Below are positions 25,054 to 34,257 of a DNA stretch of 64,000 nt, piece after piece. Both the position numbers and the translations under genes were made by a program. Below the pieces are notes generated by a model, which had not been told where the DNA came from, searched no databases, and saw only the letters and a list, made by a program, of their open reading frames with translations. Positions within the stretch are counted from its first letter, which is position 1; every line of letters starts with the position of its first letter. The stretch comes from Flavobacterium sp. MFBS3-15. GTDB taxonomy: Bacteria > Bacteroidota > Bacteroidia > Flavobacteriales > Flavobacteriaceae. The DNA is taken from contig NZ_JAPCHV010000011.1 in NCBI RefSeq assembly GCF_026107645.2, positions 62,001 to 126,000 on the forward strand. The letters are read 5' to 3'.

Positions 25054-27882
25054 TTAAAACCACCAGAACGGGCTTCCGCCTTCGTCTTTTTTCTTGGCAA
25101 ACTTGTCCAGCTTAAAGGTTAGCGAGAACATCACATAGCGTTTCAGTACCGTGTTTTCCTCATCGCGTATGCTCGTAGCGTTGATCCTTCTCGAAGTCCC
25201 TACGTTTTGGTTCAGCAAATCGTATACTTTAACTTTGAAAAGCAGGTGGTCCTGTAAAAAGTTGTAGCCAAGGCTGCTGTTCCACAGGAAGAAATCGCGC
25301 TTAAACCCATCAGCAATCTGTGTGGTATAGGTATAGCCAAAGTCGTTACCGAAAACTACGTGCTTGGGCCAGTAGCTGGTTGTCTGCAGGTTAAGCCGGT
25401 GTACCGCATTGCTTGCCTGGCTTTCAGGATAGTTAGCGGAATAATTCGTTTGGTTATATGTAAAATTATACGACGGGTTGATAGTAAGCAACTCGCCAAA
25501 TTCATAGGTAAAATTCACTCGTGGTGTTAAACGTAATGTCTGGGAGTCAAACATTTCACCATTCAGGAAGCCCTTGTCAACATTGTAGTTGCCGCTTAGG
25601 CCAAAGCTAAAGCGGTAGGTGCTGCCGGCTTCTGTTTTGATCGATTTGCTGTAGTTACCCCCAAACCAAGTGTAAAATGTGCCCGAAACATTGGTGTATT
25701 GCGTTGTGCGTTCGCCGCTTGTATTCACCTCGGTAAAGCCTTTTATTTCGTCATGATTGAACTGCCCGCCTGCCCAAAAGTTGTATCCGGAGCGGGTGGC
25801 ATAGTCAAAATCACGGAAGCTCATGTTTACGTTGTGGTAACGCTGCGGATCCAGGTCCGGGTTACCGCGGGTTATGGACAAAGGGTTGCTTACATCATCT
25901 ACCGGCAATATCTGGTTGGGCTGGGCAAAGGTTACATCATAATTGTATCCGACCCACATCGATTTTGACTTTGTAATTTGGTAATGGAAGCCCAAATTTG
26001 CCGAAGGCAGCACATAATCTTTTGCCAGTGTTGTATTCTCGCCCCTGTACAGCGAGTAGTTGTCGAACTTCGAAATTTGGGGACCCGCTTCGAAATTGAA
26101 CCACAGCTTGCCCTTGCTTATGCTGAAGCCTGCAGTGGGGCGAAGTATGTTGGTTTTGGAAGTCATGTAATTGGTCAGCGAGTCATTGTAAATGCTGTAA
26201 CTGTTGGTTGTTGGGTCAAAGTCGAAACCATCGCGGTCCTGCAGCATTCTTTTATGCTCATAGGCCATCCCAATTTTTACGTTCATAGAGTCAGTTACGG
26301 GCTCAAGGTATTCAAGTCCTGCCGTGTAATTGTCATTCGCCTGGCGGTTGTAGCGTAACTGGTTCCTGTTCCTGTTGCGTACGGCTTCTACACCATTTTC
26401 ATACGTATAGGTATCAATATCATAGCTGTTTTGCTCAGTGCCGTCATCAGCCTTATTGTCATTCTGCAGCACAACGTTCATCGACCTTCCTTTCTTTTTA
26501 AAAGCTTTGTTAAATACAAAGTAACTCTCAAAGCCTTTGTTGTCGTTGTTGGTAAAGTTGTTGTTCACACTCTCGTTCATCGGGCGGGCATCCACTACAC
26601 GGTAGGATTCCTGGCTCGAAGCATTGCTGTATTTTGAATTTGCAGTGACAAATTTTGGTGCAAAATAGATTGATGCCGTTGAATCGATCTTAACGTCAAA
26701 CTCGGTGTTGAAGTTATGGGAATAGCGGCTTGTATTCGTTACAGAGCGCGAATCGGTTCGGTAGCTGGGATCGGTCAGGTCACCGGATTCGGCATCTACA
26801 GGAAGAAAATTGGTTTCGCTGGTGCGGTTGCGGTTGTCGGTATCGGCGCTGCTGTAAAAATAGTTGGCGCTCCCGTCAAAGCCTTTTACCCATTCGTCCG
26901 CATAGTTAAGGCCCAGGATGTTGGACTGCGTAATTCCCCTGCCTCCGCCAAACTGCATTCCGTTGATGCTGAAACTTCCATCGTCACTGCTCCAGAAGGA
27001 GCGGTTGCGCCCGCCGCCCATCGTATCGAATATCTCATCCATGCTAAACCCGCTGGAATTGATGTTGTTGGACGATGCCAGCAGGCTTATCTTGGTAGGC
27101 CCTTTAAAGTAGTTGGCCAACAGACTGCTTTCATAGCGGTCATCGCTGCCGTAGCCCCCCATGAGCTTGCCAAAGTAGCCTTTGTTCTTATCTTCGTCTA
27201 TGGTAAGGTTAATGCTCGCGCTGTCGCTCGTTGCCTTTTGTCCGGAAAGCTCTTCCTGCTTGGTTTTGCTGTCGGTTACCTGTACTTTATTGATGATATC
27301 GGCAGGCAGGTTTTGCAGGGCTATCTTGCCGTCCTTGTCAAAAAACGGCTTTCCGTTTACCAGTATCTGGTTTACTTCCTTCCCGTTTACGGTTATCTTG
27401 CCTTCTTCGTCAATGTCTACGCCGGGCAGCTGTTTCAGGAGCGCTTCCACGTTGGCGTCAGGCCGCACCTTGAACGATGCGGCATTAAATTCGAGCGTAT
27501 CCGATTTGATCCGGATGGGCGGTATTTCCGACTCAATGACTACCTCGTTCAGTTCCGAGGGTTTGTCCTCCAGCTTTACCGTGCCGAAATCGCGGTCTTC
27601 GGCAGCCGATTCGATCAGCTGCCTATGGTCGGCCATACCGATGAAGGATACTTTAAGGTAAACAGGCTGCGTGATCTTGCGGGTCTTTATCTCCCAGTTT
27701 CCGTTTTTGTTGGAAATGGTGTAATCCACCATGGTCGAATCCTTTACCGAAGTGAGGTATACCGTGGCCGATTCGAGTGGGATGTCCTGGCTGTCGGTGA
27801 TTTTTCCTTTTAAGGTAATGGTCTGGCTGAAGCTTAATGTGGTACAGGCAAAAAAGAATAGGAACGTTAGTAATTTGTGCAT
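25054..27882 (-). CDS. outer-membrane beta-barrel protein (TonB-receptor-like), paralogue 1
   Basis: A 942-residue protein: signal peptide (1-19), carboxypeptidase-regulatory-like domain (about 20-105; ITLKGKITDSQDIPLESATVYL in part), a plug-like domain (VRPDANVEALLKQLPG, EVNQILVNGKPFFD, DIINKVQVTDSKTK) and a long outer-membrane barrel of the OMP_b-brl_3 type. No TonB box is identified. Expected role: uptake or secretion-linked transport through the outer membrane, substrate unknown. The end SPFWWF has aromatic residues typical of a last barrel strand. It lies just downstream of its paralogue at 27997. Confidence 0.88.
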   Translation of the reverse strand: MHKLLTFLFFFACTTLSFSQTITLKGKITDSQDIPLESATVYLTSVKDSTMVDYTISNKNGNWEIKTRKITQPVYLKVSFIGMADHRQLIESAAEDRDFGTVKLEDKPSELNEVVIESEIPPIRIKSDTLEFNAASFKVRPDANVEALLKQLPGVDIDEEGKITVNGKEVNQILVNGKPFFDKDGKIALQNLPADIINKVQVTDSKTKQEELSGQKATSDSASINLTIDEDKNKGYFGKLMGGYGSDDRYESSLLANYFKGPTKISLLASSNNINSSGFSMDEIFDTMGGGRNRSFWSSDDGSFSINGMQFGGGRGITQSNILGLNYADEWVKGFDGSANYFYSSADTDNRNRTSETNFLPVDAESGDLTDPSYRTDSRSVTNTSRYSHNFNTEFDVKIDSTASIYFAPKFVTANSKYSNASSQESYRVVDARPMNESVNNNFTNNDNKGFESYFVFNKAFKKKGRSMNVVLQNDNKADDGTEQNSYDIDTYTYENGVEAVRNRNRNQLRYNRQANDNYTAGLEYLEPVTDSMNVKIGMAYEHKRMLQDRDGFDFDPTTNSYSIYNDSLTNYMTSKTNILRPTAGFSISKGKLWFNFEAGPQISKFDNYSLYRGENTTLAKDYVLPSANLGFHYQITKSKSMWVGYNYDVTFAQPNQILPVDDVSNPLSITRGNPDLDPQRYHNVNMSFRDFDYATRSGYNFWAGGQFNHDEIKGFTEVNTSGERTTQYTNVSGTFYTWFGGNYSKSIKTEAGSTYRFSFGLSGNYNVDKGFLNGEMFDSQTLRLTPRVNFTYEFGELLTINPSYNFTYNQTNYSANYPESQASNAVHRLNLQTTSYWPKHVVFGNDFGYTYTTQIADGFKRDFFLWNSSLGYNFLQDHLLFKVKVYDLLNQNVGTSRRINATSIRDEENTVLKRYVMFSLTFKLDKFAKKKDEGGSPFWWF

Positions 27883-27996
27883 GCAATTTTAGGTAATAGG
27901 TTGGTTTAAATAGTAAGGTTATCCTTATAAAACTGCTAAGAAAGCATTTTATTGCCAATATTGGCCAAAAGAATTCGTTTTTAACGCTTGTTAGAG

Positions 27997-30792
27997 CTAT
28001 CTCATGCGTGGGCCACGCTGCCTTTGCGGCGCCGGTGTGCTGCCGAACTTGTTGAACTTCCACGTGAGCGAAAACATCACATAACGTTTCAGTACGGTAT
28101 TTTCCTCATTGCTTACAGACGTTGGCTCAATTGTCCTTTTCACGCCGGTGTTCTGGTTCAGCAAATCATAAACTTTTACCTTGAACATAAGGTCGTCCTT
28201 CAGGAAGTTATAGCCCACACTGGTATTGAGAAGGTAAAAATCCTTCCGGAAGCCGTCAGGTATATTGGAATTATAGGTATAGCCAAAATCCAGCCCTGCT
28301 ACCGTATGCTTCGGCCAGTAGCTGGTGGCCTCCATCCCTATGGTATGCATAAAGCCCGAGGCGCTGCTAACGCTGTAATTATCGTAATTATATTCATTAT
28401 AATTAAAGTTATACGACGGGCTGAGGGTGAGCAATTCGCCATAGCGATAGGTAACGTTGACGTTCGGGCTGATGCCGATGGATCTGGAATTGTACAGTTC
28501 GGTGTTCAGGTAGCCCTTGTTGGTGCTGAAATTGGTGCTCAGGCCCGTATTAACCAGCCATTCGTGCGCATCCTGCTTAAAGGTTTTGTTCCAGTTTAGC
28601 GAAACCGAAGCATTCATGTTGCCCGAAATGTTGCGGTAGCTGGTGGTCCGCTTAGCGCTTTCGTCAATGGTGGCATACTGTGTTACCTGGTCGTCATACA
28701 TGACCAGGTAGGCACTTGCGTTTATGCCTGAGCGGCTGCCGTTATTGAAGTTGCGGTAACCGGCCCTGATGGTGTGCGATTGCGTAAGGTCCAGGTTGGG
28801 GTTCCCTACAATGGTGTTCAGCGGATTGCTCAGGTCCTCAACGGGGAGCAGCTGGCCCGGCTGGGGGAAAGTCACCGAATAACGATAGTTGGCAAATACC
28901 GATTTCGTCTTGGTAAACCTGTAGGTGGCACGTAAATATCCCTGTGGCATCAGGTAGTCCCTGTCGAGGTTATACAGCTGGCCAATGTATTCGGCATTGT
29001 TGCGGAACGACGAAAACTGCGCCCCGAATTCGCCACTCATGCGGAGCTTGCTTTTATCCAGGGAAAATCCTGCCACAGGTGCAAGGGTATTGGTCACCGA
29101 TGCAAGGTAGTTCGATAGTGAATCGTTGAAAACCGAATAGGTATTTGTTACAGGGTCATAATCGTAGCTGTTTCGGCTGCTGGTGTCGCTGTTATTGCTG
29201 TAACGGGCAGTGAGGCTGATGCTCAGGGAGTCGGTAAGCGGCTCTATGAACTCAACGTTTGCACTATACGTTGAGGTGTTGTCCGTATTGTCCAGTATTT
29301 GGTTCCGGTTGTCAGTTGTCGTCCCGGTAATGCCGCCCGGATATTTATACTTTATGGTATTGGACCGGTTCAGGTTCTCGCGGTCGCTGTCGTTGCTATT
29401 GGCATTCAGGTGTACGCTCAGCCCACGGCCTTTTTTCGTGAAGCTTTTGAAAAAGGTGAGCGAATTGCCAAAATTGCGCGTCTCGCTTTCCGAGTACGAA
29501 TTGGAGGTGCTCTCATTCAGCAGCTTCCCGTCTGCCATCCTGTTGGAAAAACTGCTGGAAGCGGACGTGCTGTTGGAATTGGACAAACGCAGCCTGGGCA
29601 TGTAATTGAGGGTGGCAGTACTGTCGATTTTATACTGCAGTTCGCCGTTTATGCTATGGGAATACGATTCGCTCTCGTTGCGCGATTCCGATTTTGTGTT
29701 ATAGCTCTTGTCGATGAAGGTGCCGGGATTATCGGCATCCTCACCTTCGGGCAGGTATTCGGTGCCCTCATACTTGCGGCGGTTTTCGGTGGTGGCTCCG
29801 GAATAATTGTAGCTCACGCCGGGCTCAAAGCCTTTAAACCATTCGTCATTGTAGTTTACCCCGGCCGTGTTGCTTATCGTTATGCCGGGGGCGTTGCCGC
29901 CACCGCTTACCAACGACCGCGGGCCCGCCCCGCGCCCCACGCTCCCGAATATTTCATCCATCGAAAAACCGGAAGAGTTGATGTTGTTGGACGATCCCAG
30001 TACGCTTATCTTTCGCTTGTCCTTAAAATAGTTGAGCAGCCCGCTGACTTCATACCGCCCGTCACTGCCATAGCCCCCCGTGACCCGCCCGAAGAGCCCT
30101 TTGTTCTTGTCTTTTTTTATGGTGAGGTTAATGCTGGCATTATCACCGCTGGCCTGCTGTTTGGCGAGTTCTTCTTTTTTGGTCTTGGTATCGGTAACCT
30201 GCACTTTGTCAATCATGTCGGCAGGCAGGTTTTGCAGCGCTATCTGTCCGTCGGCATCAAAAAAGGGCTTGCCGTTCACCAGTATCTGGTTCACTTCCTT
30301 GCCGTTGACGGTTATTTTTTTGTCGGGGGTTATTACTACGCCCGGCAATTGTCTCAACAGTGCTTCCACATTGGCATCGGGCCTGACCTTAAACGATGAC
30401 GCATTGAACTCCAGCGTGTCTTTTTTGATGCGTATGGGTGGAATCTCGCTTTCTATCACCACCTCATTCAGCTCTGTCGGCAGGTCTTTGAGCTGTACCG
30501 TGCCAAAATCGCGGTCTTTTTCCACTGAGGCCATCTCCACCGAATGATTTGCTATTCCCATGAAGGAGATTTTAAGATTTGCGGGGGCAGCCACCGGAGG
30601 GACCTTAAGTTCCCAGCTTCCGCTTTTCGACGTGATGGTATAATCTACGACAGACGAGTCTTTGGCCCGCATGAGGTACACCGTGGCCGATTCGAGCGGT
30701 ACAGCGGCGCTGTCGGTAACAACACCACGGAGCGTGACCGATTGGCTATAGCCGGCAAACGTAAAAAGCAACAGGAATAATAAAAGGCGCAT
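27997..30792 (-). CDS. outer-membrane beta-barrel protein (TonB-receptor-like), paralogue 2
   Basis: A 931-residue protein with the same order as paralogue 1: signal peptide (1-16), regulatory-like domain (VTLRGVVTDSAAVPLESATV), plug-like domain (VRPDANVEALLRQLPG, DMIDKVQVTDTKTKKEELA) and an outer-membrane barrel. The first 270 residues are very alike, while the outer loops differ more. The C-terminus is basic and polar (APQRQRGPRMR), extending past the last conserved strand, unlike paralogue 1. The pair arose by tandem duplication and is probably co-transcribed over the 114-base gap. Confidence 0.88.
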   Translation of the reverse strand: MRLLLFLLLFTFAGYSQSVTLRGVVTDSAAVPLESATVYLMRAKDSSVVDYTITSKSGSWELKVPPVAAPANLKISFMGIANHSVEMASVEKDRDFGTVQLKDLPTELNEVVIESEIPPIRIKKDTLEFNASSFKVRPDANVEALLRQLPGVVITPDKKITVNGKEVNQILVNGKPFFDADGQIALQNLPADMIDKVQVTDTKTKKEELAKQQASGDNASINLTIKKDKNKGLFGRVTGGYGSDGRYEVSGLLNYFKDKRKISVLGSSNNINSSGFSMDEIFGSVGRGAGPRSLVSGGGNAPGITISNTAGVNYNDEWFKGFEPGVSYNYSGATTENRRKYEGTEYLPEGEDADNPGTFIDKSYNTKSESRNESESYSHSINGELQYKIDSTATLNYMPRLRLSNSNSTSASSSFSNRMADGKLLNESTSNSYSESETRNFGNSLTFFKSFTKKGRGLSVHLNANSNDSDRENLNRSNTIKYKYPGGITGTTTDNRNQILDNTDNTSTYSANVEFIEPLTDSLSISLTARYSNNSDTSSRNSYDYDPVTNTYSVFNDSLSNYLASVTNTLAPVAGFSLDKSKLRMSGEFGAQFSSFRNNAEYIGQLYNLDRDYLMPQGYLRATYRFTKTKSVFANYRYSVTFPQPGQLLPVEDLSNPLNTIVGNPNLDLTQSHTIRAGYRNFNNGSRSGINASAYLVMYDDQVTQYATIDESAKRTTSYRNISGNMNASVSLNWNKTFKQDAHEWLVNTGLSTNFSTNKGYLNTELYNSRSIGISPNVNVTYRYGELLTLSPSYNFNYNEYNYDNYSVSSASGFMHTIGMEATSYWPKHTVAGLDFGYTYNSNIPDGFRKDFYLLNTSVGYNFLKDDLMFKVKVYDLLNQNTGVKRTIEPTSVSNEENTVLKRYVMFSLTWKFNKFGSTPAPQRQRGPRMR

Positions 30793-30871
30793 AGGCGTAT
30801 AGTGAGGCTGGTTTATTAAGTAAACTGCATTACGTTGCGTTTTAGTATCAACAAGGCACTGCCGCGTAAAA

Positions 30872-30919
30872 ATACCTACTTATGGGTATTGCCTGCAAAT
30901 GTTATTTGGATGAAATTTA
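30872..30919 (+). promoter_or_regulatory. composite operator-promoter, site D
   Basis: Dyad ATACC-N8-GGTAT (30872-30889), its last T opening TTG (30889-30891), then exactly 20 bases, then GAAATTTA (30912-30919), 26 bases before the ATG at 30946. It repeats the geometry of sites A, B and C on the opposite strand and 20 kb away, with half-sites that differ in sequence but remain complementary. The final base of the -7 box is A rather than G. Confidence 0.5.
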
Positions 30920-30945
30920 CATTGATAACCAATTAAATACCAATT

Positions 30946-31509
30946 ATGAATTTTTCTAAAGAATGCAAAAACGGATTTGGCCTTGCCATGTTCCTGCTGT
31001 TCGCGCTGCCGGCCTTTGCACAAAAGGAGGCCGACTATACCAACTGGCTGTTTGTACAATCGGATAAGGCCGTGCAGGTGCGCTATGCCCTTGTAAAGCA
31101 GGAGGGCGATGTGGGGCACTACAGCGTACAGTTCCGCATCAACCAGCAGGATGACATATTTTGCAAAAGCGCCGACTGCGAAGGGTATGTGATGGCATTT
31201 TCCTATCCCACACCGGATAATAAGAATACCATATACCACCATTTTATCTTTTACAATACGTTTAAAGGGGTATATACCATGAAAAACCTTGTTCCCATAA
31301 AGAACAGCTGGCCCGATGGCTCAAAACGCTTCCTGTCAAAAGAGGAGGGGCTGATGTATGAGCTGGCCGACGGGCAGAAGGGCAGTGCGGCACAGATATT
31401 CTATAACTGCGTGGACGAAAAGCTGAAAAGCACCAACAAGAACCGTTGCGAAGGCAGCGGCGCCTACAGGAATATCTTCATTACTTCCGAAGCGATAATA
31501 GTAAAATAG
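30946..31509 (+). CDS. secreted protein of unknown function
   Basis: A 187-residue protein with a signal peptide (about 1-25, cleavage after PAFA) and a mature domain with four cysteines (FCKSADCEG, IFYNCVDE, KNRCEG) that may form disulphides in the periplasm. The body is rich in beta strands and aromatic residues. No family is recognised. It has composite promoter site D upstream and a bidirectional terminator downstream, so it forms its own transcription unit; by its promoter it may belong with the lipoproteins at 5054, 8718 and 9333. Confidence 0.75.
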   Translation: MNFSKECKNGFGLAMFLLFALPAFAQKEADYTNWLFVQSDKAVQVRYALVKQEGDVGHYSVQFRINQQDDIFCKSADCEGYVMAFSYPTPDNKNTIYHHFIFYNTFKGVYTMKNLVPIKNSWPDGSKRFLSKEEGLMYELADGQKGSAAQIFYNCVDEKLKSTNKNRCEGSGAYRNIFITSEAIIVK

Positions 31510-31532
31510 GGGAGGGACAGTTTGTTTACTGA

Positions 31533-31560
31533 AAAACCCGGAGTGTGAGCTCCGGGTTTT
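31533..31560. terminator. bidirectional intrinsic terminator
   Basis: Perfect 11-base stem aaaacccggag (31533-31543) with ctccgggtttt (31550-31560) around a 6-base loop, with T-rich sequence after it on the plus strand and A-run before it. It lies between two convergent genes, 23 bases after the stop at 31509 and next to the stop at 31562. Confidence 0.85.
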
Positions 31561-31561
31561 G

Positions 31562-32047
31562 TTATTTTTTGTCATTATTTATTTTTCGTAGTTGCTGGAT
31601 ATCCAAAAGGTCTTTTGGCCTGCCTGCCTTAACCTTGCTGGTAATGAGGTCTTCCAATGATAAGACGCTCCACCTTAAAAATCGCGTTTCATTTACTTCA
31701 ACAGCAACGCTATCGGTATATGCCTGTTCGAAAGATTTGTTTACCGAAAAGTTTGTTATTAATTCCAAATCCATGTCTTCCTGCGGAGTGAACTTGATAG
31801 AGATGTTTTGCTGTTGGTTTTTTACAGTATCAGGAAAATCATCAACTTCAAATCCCATCTCATTAAAAACTGTAACAAGCTTTCTGAAATTTTCTTCGGT
31901 AGTTTCGATCCAAAAGTCCACATCAGCCGAATGGCGTTGGTATCCGTGAAAGTTTACCGCACCCCCGCCAACCATGAGCATCCTTACATTATGCTTATTT
32001 GCTAAGGTAATAAATGTACTTATGCTTTCATTCCAGGCCTGTAGCAT
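31562..32047 (-). CDS. nucleotidyltransferase (MNT-like)
   Basis: A 161-residue protein with a minimal nucleotidyltransferase core: glycine-rich VGGGAVNFHGYQRHSADVDF (about 26-45) supplies the GG turn and the D-x-D metal ligands, and a third acidic residue may be in DLELITNF. The C-terminal part has RPKDLLDIQQL, as in AbiEii- or DUF6036-type proteins. Such enzymes often act as one half of toxin-antitoxin or abortive-infection pairs. Its start overlaps the end of a small upstream gene (32028-32228) by 20 bases, which fits a two-gene module. Confidence 0.8.
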   Translation of the reverse strand: MLQAWNESISTFITLANKHNVRMLMVGGGAVNFHGYQRHSADVDFWIETTEENFRKLVTVFNEMGFEVDDFPDTVKNQQQNISIKFTPQEDMDLELITNFSVNKSFEQAYTDSVAVEVNETRFLRWSVLSLEDLITSKVKAGRPKDLLDIQQLRKINNDKK

Positions 32048-32228
32048 TTTTCTTTGGCATTTCTAAAACAAAGTTAGACGATTTATCAGGCTTGGCAGTT
32101 GTCGGGAACATTCTCATCTGCATTGAAAGCTTTAAGAAACGCATCACACGTTCACCCCCTGACAGCTTCAGGAATTCTTCTTCCCTACGCCTGTTGCTTT
32201 CTTCTTTTGTCTCAAACCGCATTTCCAT
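32028..32228 (-). CDS. small basic protein, likely partner of the nucleotidyltransferase
   Basis: A 66-residue protein, very charged (ETKEESNRRREEEFLKLSG), with no signal peptide and a hydrophobic/basic centre (VMRFLKLSMQMRMFP). It overlaps the nucleotidyltransferase gene by 20 bases and lies upstream on the same strand. An internal start at Met3 (MRFETKEE) is equally possible. No family is recognised by eye. Position and size fit the cognate partner (antitoxin or toxin) of the enzyme, but that is inference. Confidence 0.6.
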   Translation of the reverse strand: MEMRFETKEESNRRREEEFLKLSGGERVMRFLKLSMQMRMFPTTAKPDKSSNFVLEMPKKNATGLE

Positions 32229-32267
32229 GATACCTGCTTTGACACAAATTTAGTGAAAACAAATAAA

Positions 32268-32409
32268 TTTCAATCACATAGGCACATAGCATTTAAACGG
32301 ATGAAGTTATCGTGAATTAATAAGGTACTCATAGTGAAGCTTAGCTTCATCTTTGCGTTACTATCCCTCCCTTTACCTCTTAGAAACCTATGTATCTATG
32401 TGGTTAAAT
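32268..32409. repeat. inverted-repeat pair without gene (relative of the GxxExxY element)
   Basis: Arms tcaatcacataggcacatag (32270-32289) and ctatgtatctatgtggttaa (32388-32407) are imperfect inverted copies and match the arms of the GxxExxY cassette at 15927-16392. The 98-base interior has no gene and contains the palindromic text gaagcttagcttc (32336-32348). It reads like an empty or decayed version of the same element. Confidence 0.55.
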
Positions 32410-32414
32410 TATTA

Positions 32415-33725
32415 TTACTTCTGCCTGAAGTAAATGTCAATCGGCACGCCTTCAAAGTTGTATATCTCTCGCATCTTGTTTTCAAGGTAGCGCTTGTACG
32501 GATCCTTTACATACTGCGGCAGGTTGCAGAAGAACACGAACTGCGGTGTAGGCGTAGGCAGCTGCATGCAGAACTTGATCTTTACATACTTACCCTTCAG
32601 TGCAGGCGGCGGGTTATTCTCTATGATAGGCAGCATGGTTTCGTTCAGTTTCGAAGTCGCAATGCGTTGTTTCCTGTTCTCGAATACGTCCACCGCTGTT
32701 TCCAGTGCCTTCAGTAAACGCTGCTTTGTCAGTGCCGACACGAATAGGATAGGCACGTCCGTAAACGGCTGCAGTTCTTCGCGTATCTTGCGCTCATAGT
32801 CACGGGTGGTCATGGTGTCCTTTTCTACAAGGTCCCATTTGTTGACCAGTATCACAACGCCCTTACGGTTCTTTTCTGCAAGCCAGAAGATGCTCTGGTC
32901 CTGGCCTTCAAAGCCACGGGTCGCGTCAATTACCAATATGCAGATGTCGCTGTGCTCAATGGCACGCACGGAACGCATTACCGAATAGAATTCCAGGTCT
33001 TCCTTCACCTTGGCCTTACGGCGGATGCCCGCGGTATCTACCAGGTTGAACTCAAACCCGAAACGGTTGTAGGTCGTGTCGATGGCATCGCGGGTGGTAC
33101 CGGCAATGTCGGTCACCACAAAGCGGTCCTCACCGATAAGCGCATTGATGAACGATGATTTTCCCGCATTGGGGCGGCCCACTACGGCAAAGCGCGGCAA
33201 GGCAACGGCATTCTCATCCGGTGCCACGGCTTCGGGAAGCAGGTCAACAAGGGCATCCAGCAATTCGCCTGTACCCGATCCGCTCATCCCGGCAATGGTA
33301 TAATAATCGCCAAGCCCAAGGTTGTAAAACTCTATCGCGTCTTTTTCACGCATGGAATTGTCCACTTTGTTAACAGCCAAAAGCACCGGCTTGGTGACTT
33401 TGCGCAGCAATTTAGCCACTTCGTCATCCATCGGCGTGATGCCTTCCTCTACATCCACCACAAATATGATCACGTCGGCCTCGTCGATGGCCAGCTCTAC
33501 CTGGCGGCGGATTTCGGCCTCAAAAACATCGTCAGAACCTTTAATGTAGCCACCGGTATCGATCACCGAAAACTCTTTTCCGTTCCATTCGCTTTTGCCG
33601 TAATTGCGGTCACGGGTTACCCCGCTCACCGAGTCGACAATAGCTTCCCTGCGCTGTATCAGCCTGTTAAAAAAAGTGGATTTGCCCACATTCGGCCTTC
33701 CTACTATGGCTACGATATTATTCAT
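32415..33725 (-). CDS. der: ribosome biogenesis GTPase Der (EngA)
   Basis: A 436-residue protein of full length with two GTPase domains in tandem: first [22 protein letters not shown]; second [22 protein letters not shown]; then a C-terminal KH-like domain ([18 protein letters not shown]). Der acts in late assembly of the 50S ribosomal subunit in the cytosol and is essential in most bacteria. Its close neighbour is era, another ribosome-assembly GTPase, separated only by the four-helix bundle cassette. Confidence 0.97.
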   Translation of the reverse strand: MNNIVAIVGRPNVGKSTFFNRLIQRREAIVDSVSGVTRDRNYGKSEWNGKEFSVIDTGGYIKGSDDVFEAEIRRQVELAIDEADVIIFVVDVEEGITPMDDEVAKLLRKVTKPVLLAVNKVDNSMREKDAIEFYNLGLGDYYTIAGMSGSGTGELLDALVDLLPEAVAPDENAVALPRFAVVGRPNAGKSSFINALIGEDRFVVTDIAGTTRDAIDTTYNRFGFEFNLVDTAGIRRKAKVKEDLEFYSVMRSVRAIEHSDICILVIDATRGFEGQDQSIFWLAEKNRKGVVILVNKWDLVEKDTMTTRDYERKIREELQPFTDVPILFVSALTKQRLLKALETAVDVFENRKQRIATSKLNETMLPIIENNPPPALKGKYVKIKFCMQLPTPTPQFVFFCNLPQYVKDPYKRYLENKMREIYNFEGVPIDIYFRQK

Positions 33726-33759
33726 TCGTTGTTTTTAATTTTTTGCAAAAGTACTCTTT

Positions 33760-33850
33760 TAATTTCAGATTTCAGATTGTAGATTTCAGATTGAGCTTCA
33801 CTCCACTAATTTCAGATTGTAGATTTCAGATTTCAGATTAAGCTTCACTC
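33760..33850. repeat. left repeat array of the four-helix bundle cassette
   Basis: Two units built on tttcagat / agattgtagatttcagat followed by ttgagcttcactcc or ttaagcttcactcc. The unit at 33809-33850 is an inverted copy of 34398-34439 with 40 of 42 positions matching. Between der and the small gene at 33876. Confidence 0.8.
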
Positions 33851-33875
33851 CTTCTGAATAGCTTGGTGGCCTACA

Positions 33876-34232
33876 TTACGAAAGCTTCGCTTTAACTGTT
33901 TTAAGTGAACTGACAAATATTGATGTTAACTCATTTGCTTCTTTCCAGACAACTTCAGTTATGTTTTTATCGAGCCAGTTTTTTTCCATAATTATCTCAA
34001 GCCAAAAGAGTGTCTCGTCTGCTTCTTCAAGCACGATTTCCATCTTGGCAATAAATTCCTTATCGCTCCTTGCCCGGCATACTGCCCTGTAATTTGCCCC
34101 AACTGAAGTCCCGCTTTTAGCAATTTGGTACGATACTATTTTAGATGCAGCAGTAATCGGTAATTTTTCAACCAAATCAATGATAGATAAGGAAAATGAT
34201 TTAGTCCTTGCTTTTAACTGCTCTGCTGTCAT
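33876..34232 (-). CDS. four-helix bundle protein (23S rRNA IVP family)
   Basis: A 118-residue all-helical protein with the family motifs QIAKSGTSVGANYRAVCRA (about 55-73), DKEFIAKMEIVLEEADET and FWLEII. These proteins were first seen inside intervening sequences of 23S rRNA genes and also occur as free genes in Bacteroidota; their function is unknown. The gene is framed by inverted simple-repeat arrays on both sides (33760-33850 and 34258-34439), which suggests that gene and repeats spread as one unit. Confidence 0.88.
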   Translation of the reverse strand: MTAEQLKARTKSFSLSIIDLVEKLPITAASKIVSYQIAKSGTSVGANYRAVCRARSDKEFIAKMEIVLEEADETLFWLEIIMEKNWLDKNITEVVWKEANELTSIFVSSLKTVKAKLS

Positions 34233-34257
34233 TGTTTAATCCATTAAGTTAGAGTAT

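Noticed and set aside
27954-27965. Palindrome gccaatattggc before the outer-membrane barrel gene as an operator
   Set aside because: A single 12-base palindrome with no second copy at the paralogue and no fixed relation to a promoter box.
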